A DNA stretch of 64,000 bases, taken from contig NZ_VAHD01000001.1 in assembly GCF_005876985.1 (NCBI RefSeq), forward strand, positions 1,273,501-1,337,500, in the 5' to 3' direction. The notes beneath the pieces were generated by a model. The model had not been told where the DNA came from. It saw only the letters and a program-made list of their open reading frames with translations, and made no database searches. This document shows positions 59,022 to 64,000 of this stretch, piece by piece. Position 1 is the first letter of the stretch; every line of letters begins with the position of its first letter. The translations under genes and the position numbers were made by a program. Source of the stretch: Rhodoferax bucti (lineage in GTDB: Bacteria > Pseudomonadota > Gammaproteobacteria > Burkholderiales > Burkholderiaceae_C).

Positions 59022-59465
59022 ATGGAACCATCGTTGACGCCACCTGCTGCTCCGGCTGTACAGCTGCCCGTGATGTTGGTCGCTGAGGTGCAAGACTCCC
59101 TTTTGGTTGTGGTCCATGACTTAACCCGTTTGGACGGTCTCCTTGCGCACACCATGGAAAATTTGATGGAACGCTTCACGACCGCAAGCGCCAACCTCGC
59201 ATCCCCAAGCCTTGGTAGCTCTGCTGAGCTTGAGTTAGTCCGTAGTGCTTTGCGCGCAGCCGTGACGGAGCTCCAGTTCCAAGACATGGCCTCTCAATTG
59301 ATCGTACACACCTCGAAAATATTGCAGGGTTGTGCATATCGCTTGGCCTCTGAGTCTATGGGCAGCGAAGACGGCGAAGCGGTGCCCTTCGTAGAAGAGG
59401 TGCCTGAGCGCCCCAATCCTGTTACGCAAGACGAAATGGACGCAGGTTCCATTGAGCTTTTCTAA
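59022..59465 (+). CDS. Small chemotaxis protein with CheZ-like motif
   Basis: Helical protein of 147 residues at the head of the cheY-cheA-cheW-cheR-cheD operon. The segment VTELQFQDMASQLIVHT has the same Phe-x-Asp-x3-Gln spacing as the catalytic helix of CheZ (here Asp88 and Gln92). The C-terminus, TQDEMDAGSIELF, is acidic and ends in an aromatic residue, like CheZ's CheY-binding tail. I recall similar genes before cheY in related bacteria but no assigned function. The ATG at 59022 has GAGGAAG 7 bp upstream; an ATG at 59016 is too close to it. A CheY-P phosphatase or CheY-binding role is inferred. Confidence 0.7.
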   Translation: MEPSLTPPAAPAVQLPVMLVAEVQDSLLVVVHDLTRLDGLLAHTMENLMERFTTASANLASPSLGSSAELELVRSALRAAVTELQFQDMASQLIVHTSKILQGCAYRLASESMGSEDGEAVPFVEEVPERPNPVTQDEMDAGSIELF

Positions 59466-59504
59466 ACTTCAAAAAATTTATAGCGATTTCTTTCGGAGCC
59501 ACTC

Positions 59505-59867
59505 ATGCCTTTAATCCTTGCTGTTGATGATTCTCCTTCTATGCGAAAAATGGTTTCTTTCACCTTGACGGGTGCGGGATACCAAGTCGTCGAAGCTGTG
59601 GACGGGCAAGATGCCTACGAGAAAGCGCAAACACAAACGTTCGATTTGGTTTTGACAGACCAAAATATGCCGCGATTGGATGGTTTGGGCCTGACTCGGA
59701 AGCTGAGGGAACATCCTCAGTTCAAGACCACCCCTATTTTGATGCTGACTACCGAGTCCAGCGACTTGATGAAGCAAGCGGGACGTGCAGCCGGTGCAAC
59801 GGGTTGGCTGGTAAAGCCGTTCGACCCAGCCAAGTTATTGGACGTCATTAAAAAAGTCATTCGCTAA
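59505..59867 (+). CDS. CheY-like response regulator (second copy)
   Basis: Single REC domain of 120 residues. Asp8/Asp9, phospho-acceptor Asp52 (LVLTDQNMPRLDGLGLTRKL) and Lys104 in LVKPFDPAKLL are intact. It is clearly different from the CheY at 27541, lacking the residues typical of motor-binding CheY in [11 protein letters not shown]. Beside cheA it could be a phosphate sink or a second output. A GGAG lies before the ATG. Confidence 0.92.
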   Translation: MPLILAVDDSPSMRKMVSFTLTGAGYQVVEAVDGQDAYEKAQTQTFDLVLTDQNMPRLDGLGLTRKLREHPQFKTTPILMLTTESSDLMKQAGRAAGATGWLVKPFDPAKLLDVIKKVIR

Positions 59868-59910
59868 GCTGCGGCGGACGTCGCTGGATCGCACATAAAA
59901 GGAGCTCGGT

Positions 59911-62064
59911 ATGGCCGAAACGCATCAAGAGGGTGGCGCAGGTGGGGACTTTGACCTCAGCCAGTTTTACCAAATTTTCTTCGAGGAAGCGGGGGAGAAT
60001 TTGGATCAGATGGAGCAGATGCTGCTGAATTTGAATCTGGAGACTGCGGACGACGAAGAGCTGAACGGGATATTCCGATGTGCCCACTCTGTGAAGGGCG
60101 GAGCCGCGACATTTGGGTTTGCAGATGTAGCGGAATTGACGCATCAGATGGAGTCTTTATTGGACCGCTTGCGACGCCACGAACTCCAGCCGAATGCATC
60201 CATGGTGGATGTGCTTCTGGAGTCGGCTGATGCGTCGCGTAGTCTGCTTGCGAGGCACCAGGCGGGTGATGAGGGTGAGGCAATGCCCACCGCAGATTTG
60301 GTCAAGCGAATCAGTGTATTGGCCGCAGGTGGGACCTTGGATGTTCCTAAGGCCGTCGCTGCCACGGTGGTTGCACCTGCCCCCAAGCCGGTTGCGATGT
60401 CGCAACCCGTCGCTACTGCTCAGGGCCTGCGGCAGCTTGAAATTGTGATTGGGCCCTTGGAGAAGCCTGAACAAGCGGATGCGATCCAAGAACTGTTTAG
60501 AGATATTCCGGGGCTTGGGACAATTTCTCCAGTTGTTTCTACTCAGTCCTCACTGAAGATTTTTCATGCTGAAACCTCGTCAACAGATGATGATTTGCTC
60601 GATTTGTTTGCCTTTCATGTGTCGCGCGAACGAGTCAAGATATCTGCTCGGGTTGTAGCTTCCCCCGCTAAAGACGAGGGCTTCGGCTTTTTTGAGGGTG
60701 CGGCTGGTTCTCCTGGTCAGGTGGCGGCTCCCGTTGATTCCAAGCCTGTGCCTGAGGCAGGGTTCGGGTTTTTTGATGGAGCGCCCGGTGTTCCGTCCGA
60801 GCAGCCGGATGTGATTGCTGCGCCGGCAGCTTCCTCTCATGAGGTTGCTCCCATGGTTAAAGCGGCTGTTAAGCAGAATCCTGCCAGCGCGGCTCAGCCA
60901 GAGGCCGCCACTATCCGCGTGGCAATAAGCAAGGTTGATCAGCTGATTAACTTGGTGGGTGAGCTCGTGATTACCCAAGCAATGCTCGCCCAAAATAGTC
61001 GAGCGTTGGACCCTGCTGTTTACCAACAGTTGTTAACTGGGTTGGCCGATTTGGATCGCAATACGCGAGACTTGCAAGAGTCTGTGATGTCGATCCGAAT
61101 GATCCCGATGTCTATCGTATTTAGCCGCTTCCCTAGAATGTTGCGCGACTTGGCGGGCAAGTTGGGCAAGAAGGTTGAATTTGTCACCCAAGGCGAGGCA
61201 ACTGAATTGGACAAGGGTCTGGTGGAAAAAATCACCGATCCTTTGACGCACTTGGTTCGCAATAGTTGTGATCACGGCATCGAGCTGCCTTCAGAGCGTG
61301 TTGCTGCTGGAAAGTCGGAGTCCGGCACGATCACCCTCTCTGCATCCCATCAAGGCGGCTCGATCGTCATCGAAGTTCGTGACGATGGTAGGGGGCTGTC
61401 CCGTACCAAGATCCTCAATAAGGCGCGTGAGCGGGGCTTGGATGTATCGGATCAGATGTCGGATGCGGATGTGTGGCAGCTTATTTTTGCCCCAGGCTTC
61501 TCAACGGCAGCTGTAGTTACTGACGTATCGGGACGTGGTGTCGGTATGGATGTGGTCAAGAAAAATATCACTGCACTGAACGGTACTGTAGACATCGACT
61601 CTGCTGAAGGCTACGGAATGAAGGTTTCCGTTCGGCTGCCTCTTACTCTGGCCATTATGGATGGCATGTCAGTGGGTGTTGGCGAAGAGGTTTATATCTT
61701 GCCACTTTCCTCTGTCATTGAGTCTTTCCAGGTGAAAGCAGACGCGGTTAGTACCGTGGGGCAAGGGTCACAGTTGGTCAAGGTTCGAGACGAATATATG
61801 CCTGTCATTGAGCTGGAGAAAGTGTTCCAGATTCCTCGATTTGATTTTGAAAAGTCCAGCGACATCATGGTTGTTGTCGAAGCGGATGGCAATAGGGTTG
61901 CTCTGCTAGTAGATGAGCTACTGGGGCAACAACAAGTCGTCGTGAAGAACTTGGAGTCGAACTACCGGAAGGTGCCGAATGTCTCGGGTGCCACGATTCT
62001 TGGTGATGGAAAAGTGGCTTTGATTCTTGACACCGGTGCATTGGTGCGCAGATCTCGCCACTAA
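59911..62064 (+). CDS. cheA: Chemotaxis histidine kinase CheA
   Basis: Central chemotaxis kinase, 717 residues. Hpt domain with His59 in RCAHSVKGGAATFGFADVAE; regulator-binding region (about 170-225); a linker with a repeated GFGFF-x-GA-x-G-x-P motif (about 252-295); dimerisation domain (IRVAISKVDQLINLVGELVI); ATPase domain (THLVRNSCDHGIE, RDDGRGL, TDVSGRGVGMDVVKKN); and a CheW-like domain to the end. AGGAG precedes the ATG. Confidence 0.97.
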   Translation: MAETHQEGGAGGDFDLSQFYQIFFEEAGENLDQMEQMLLNLNLETADDEELNGIFRCAHSVKGGAATFGFADVAELTHQMESLLDRLRRHELQPNASMVDVLLESADASRSLLARHQAGDEGEAMPTADLVKRISVLAAGGTLDVPKAVAATVVAPAPKPVAMSQPVATAQGLRQLEIVIGPLEKPEQADAIQELFRDIPGLGTISPVVSTQSSLKIFHAETSSTDDDLLDLFAFHVSRERVKISARVVASPAKDEGFGFFEGAAGSPGQVAAPVDSKPVPEAGFGFFDGAPGVPSEQPDVIAAPAASSHEVAPMVKAAVKQNPASAAQPEAATIRVAISKVDQLINLVGELVITQAMLAQNSRALDPAVYQQLLTGLADLDRNTRDLQESVMSIRMIPMSIVFSRFPRMLRDLAGKLGKKVEFVTQGEATELDKGLVEKITDPLTHLVRNSCDHGIELPSERVAAGKSESGTITLSASHQGGSIVIEVRDDGRGLSRTKILNKARERGLDVSDQMSDADVWQLIFAPGFSTAAVVTDVSGRGVGMDVVKKNITALNGTVDIDSAEGYGMKVSVRLPLTLAIMDGMSVGVGEEVYILPLSSVIESFQVKADAVSTVGQGSQLVKVRDEYMPVIELEKVFQIPRFDFEKSSDIMVVVEADGNRVALLVDELLGQQQVVVKNLESNYRKVPNVSGATILGDGKVALILDTGALVRRSRH

Positions 62065-62088
62065 ATCGCGTAGACCTAGGAGACTCTC

Positions 62089-62583
62089 ATGGGAATGATG
62101 GAAAAACTAAATGAACTCACTACGAGTGGCGCACGTGAGTATCTGACCTTCCGATTGGATCAGGAGGAATATGGCATTGATATATTGAAGGTACAAGAAA
62201 TCAGAGGCTATGAGCCCCCGACTAGAGTGGCCAATGCGCCATCCTTCATTAAAGGCGTAGTGAATTTGCGCGGGACAATTGTTCCTATCGTGGATATGCG
62301 ACTCAAATTTAACTGCTCCAAGTCAGAGTACAACTCTTTTACTGTTGTCATTGTCTTGAACTTGCGGAATCGGATCGTGGGTATCGTGGTCGACTCTGTG
62401 AGCGATGTCATGGAGTTGCCTCCTGAAAGTTTGAAGGTTGCTCCTGATATTGAGTCAGTGATAGATAGTTCTGCAGTGTTGGGTTTGGGCTCCGTTGGAG
62501 AGCGTATGTTGATACTTTTAGATATTGAAAAACTGATGTCGGCTCCGGAAATGGGGTTGGTGTCAACTACCGATCAGCTCTAA
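62089..62583 (+). CDS. cheW: Chemotaxis coupling protein CheW
   Basis: Adaptor linking receptors to CheA, 164 residues. EYLTFRLDQEEYGIDILKVQ and RVANAPSFIKGVVNLRGTIV with PIVDMRLKF are the family motifs. AGGAG precedes the ATG. It lies 24 bp after cheA. Confidence 0.97.
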   Translation: MGMMEKLNELTTSGAREYLTFRLDQEEYGIDILKVQEIRGYEPPTRVANAPSFIKGVVNLRGTIVPIVDMRLKFNCSKSEYNSFTVVIVLNLRNRIVGIVVDSVSDVMELPPESLKVAPDIESVIDSSAVLGLGSVGERMLILLDIEKLMSAPEMGLVSTTDQL

Positions 62584-62630
62584 GCAGATTGGTACACGAT
62601 AGACCTATTTAAAGTCTTTGAAAGAAGCTA

Positions 62631-63470
62631 ATGGCGATAAGTTCAGCCGAGGGAATGCAAGGTCGAGAGTTTCATTGGACAAATGCAGACTTTGATCATG
62701 TTCAAAAGCTGATTTATCAACGTGCCGGCATCAGTTTGCATGACGGTAAACATGCCATGGTTTACAGCCGACTTTCCCGTCGGCTACGGGAGACAGGCCA
62801 CCAAAGCTTCAAAGACTACCTGCAGTGGCTCGAGTCAGCTGCGGATGGGGTTGAATGGCAAGAGTTCGTTAATGCACTTACGACTAACCTGACTTCATTT
62901 TTTCGGGAGGCGCATCACTTTCACATACTTAATGAGTATTTGAAATCTGGTAAAACGCCTGGTGGTTGCAAGATATGGTGTAGCGCGGCCTCAACGGGCG
63001 AAGAGCCTTATTCCATAGCAATCACTGCTGCAGAAGCGTTAGGCTTGAACGGCGCTTTCTCTATAGCAGCGAGTGATATAGATTCCAAAGTCTTGCGAAC
63101 AGCATCTCAAGGTGTTTATCGTTTGGAGTCGTTAAAAGGGTTAGATCAAGCGCGTTTACAACGTTTCTTCTTGCGTGGTAAGGGTGAGAATGGCGGAATG
63201 GCAAGGGTTAAAACCGAATTAAGATCGAAGATCGATTTTTTAATGGTTAACTTGATTCGCAATGATTGGCCCTTTAAAGAAGCCTTTGACGTTGTTTTTT
63301 GCCGTAATGTCATGATTTACTTTGACGCGTCGACGCAACGTCAAGTGCTTGAGCGTATTCACAAAGTCATGAAGCCGGGCGGACTCCTGTTTGTAGGACA
63401 TGCTGAAAATTTCAGTGATTCGAGAGATTTGTTTGCCCTTAAAGGGAAGACTGTTTACGAGCGCGTGTAA
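62631..63470 (+). CDS. cheR: Chemoreceptor methyltransferase CheR
   Basis: Adds methyl groups to receptor glutamates from SAM, 279 residues. The N-terminal helical domain has IYQRAGISLHDGKHAMVYSR. The SAM-binding domain has IWCSAASTGEEPYSIAI and FDVVFCRNVMIYFD, with HAENFSD near the end. It is followed by cheD. Confidence 0.97.
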   Translation: MAISSAEGMQGREFHWTNADFDHVQKLIYQRAGISLHDGKHAMVYSRLSRRLRETGHQSFKDYLQWLESAADGVEWQEFVNALTTNLTSFFREAHHFHILNEYLKSGKTPGGCKIWCSAASTGEEPYSIAITAAEALGLNGAFSIAASDIDSKVLRTASQGVYRLESLKGLDQARLQRFFLRGKGENGGMARVKTELRSKIDFLMVNLIRNDWPFKEAFDVVFCRNVMIYFDASTQRQVLERIHKVMKPGGLLFVGHAENFSDSRDLFALKGKTVYERV

Positions 63471-63493
63471 TGGCGCATTAATCGAGATCGAAA

Positions 63494-64000
63494 ATGGCCA
63501 TAAACTCCTTCTCCCAAAACTCGACTTTGATTAAAGGTGCCGCAGCATCTGGCAGTCTTGCTCCTAAAGTTCTAGCGAGTGGACGAGTTTCGCGTGTTGA
63601 TCAATTGAAGTCTCAACCACGCAAGCCTGGAGAGGCCTCCTTTTTTTATGCAGATCACCATTTTCAATACGATGCCGTGAAAGTTTTGCCGGGCGAATAT
63701 TTCGTATCGAATGAAGACATTGTCATCATGACGGTTTTGGGTTCGTGCATTGCCGCTTGTATTTGGGACGGGAAGGCACGAGTCGGAGGGATGAACCATT
63801 TCATGCTGCCCGACGGCGAGGGTGGTGATGGCTCAGGGCGATATGGCTCGTTTGCCATGGAGTTGCTGATTAATGAAATGTTGAAACTCGGTGCGCGGCG
63901 TGAAACTATGCAAGCCAAAATATTTGGTGGTGCGCAAGTGATGGCCGGATTTACCACAATGAACGTGGGTGAGCGAAATACGCAATTCGTTATTGACTAC
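63494..64000 (+). CDS. cheD: Chemoreceptor glutamine deamidase CheD (3' end outside window)
   Basis: Deamidates receptor glutamines. The frame from ATG 63494 is open to the window end (169 codons). TVLGSCIAACIWD contains the catalytic Cys and GGMNHFMLPD the His; KIFGGAQVMAGFTTMNVGER follows. An N-terminal extension of about 50 residues precedes the conserved domain. The ribosome-binding site is weak. cheB would be expected beyond the window. Confidence 0.93.
   Translation, partial: MAINSFSQNSTLIKGAAASGSLAPKVLASGRVSRVDQLKSQPRKPGEASFFYADHHFQYDAVKVLPGEYFVSNEDIVIMTVLGSCIAACIWDGKARVGGMNHFMLPDGEGGDGSGRYGSFAMELLINEMLKLGARRETMQAKIFGGAQVMAGFTTMNVGERNTQFVIDY

Noticed and set aside
1..64000. Search for tRNA genes, CRISPR arrays, transposases, integrases and riboswitches
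   Set aside because: Nothing recognisable by eye. A covariance-model or repeat-finder search would be needed to exclude small RNA genes.

Overview
The window is a GC-rich bacterial chromosome segment from a betaproteobacterium. It is most likely a member of the Comamonadaceae (Rhodoferax/Curvibacter/Acidovorax-like). Three things point there: flagellar control by FlhDC plus sigma-28 with no FleQ-type regulator, the gene order, and two short interspersed repeats that I recall from genomes of this family. No database could be consulted. I found no tRNA, rRNA, CRISPR array, insertion sequence or phage gene.

Layout. (1) 1-6.8 kb: an apparent six-gene minus-strand operon (EamA exporter, LysE exporter, aminotransferase, glutathione S-transferase, two tandem PhzF-like proteins). 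It diverges from a MocR-type regulator across a short region with operator-like half-sites. (2) 6.9-18.8 kb: the minus-strand operon flgBCDEFGHIJKL (rod, hook, rings, hook-filament junction), ending in an EAL-like/HDOD signalling gene. (3) 18.9-20.5 kb: flgA, then flgM and flgN behind a sigma-28 promoter, closed by a bidirectional terminator. (4) 20.6-30.9 kb: minus strand, read as flhD, flhC, motA, motB, cheY, cheZ, flhB, flhA, flhF, an FlhG-like gene and fliA. (5) 31.2-40.0 kb: plus-strand glycosylation island with a TPR/O-GlcNAc-transferase-type glycosyltransferase, CDP-glucose pathway enzymes, a sugar C-methyltransferase, an FkbM methyltransferase, an SDR reductase and a beta-helix acyltransferase. 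(6) 40.0-45.8 kb: two divergent, nearly duplicated flagellin genes, then fliD, fliS and fliT. (7) 45.8-57.1 kb: fliE (minus) diverging from fliFGHIJK and fliLMNOPQR. (8) 57.1-58.9 kb: a NarL-type response regulator with a REC-histidine kinase. (9) 59.0-64.0 kb: a chemotaxis operon with a small CheZ-motif protein, cheY, cheA, cheW, cheR and cheD (cut by the window end).

Together these genes encode nearly a whole flagellum. FlhDC would start the cascade, and FlgM would hold FliA until the hook is complete. FliA would then drive flgM, at least one flagellin gene and fliS from promoters readable here. The export gate, ATPase, motor, C-ring, rod, hook and cap are all present, as is a chemotaxis core with two CheY proteins. 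The island next to the flagellins probably decorates the filament with an unusual, possibly C-methyl-branched, deoxysugar.

Most worth a second look: a small protein before the second cheY that carries the CheZ catalytic spacing and a CheZ-like C-terminal tail; the mosaic inverted flagellin pair; the sugar island; an FlhG-position protein without a P-loop; and short repeats placed directly after stop codons or read in frame inside enzymes.
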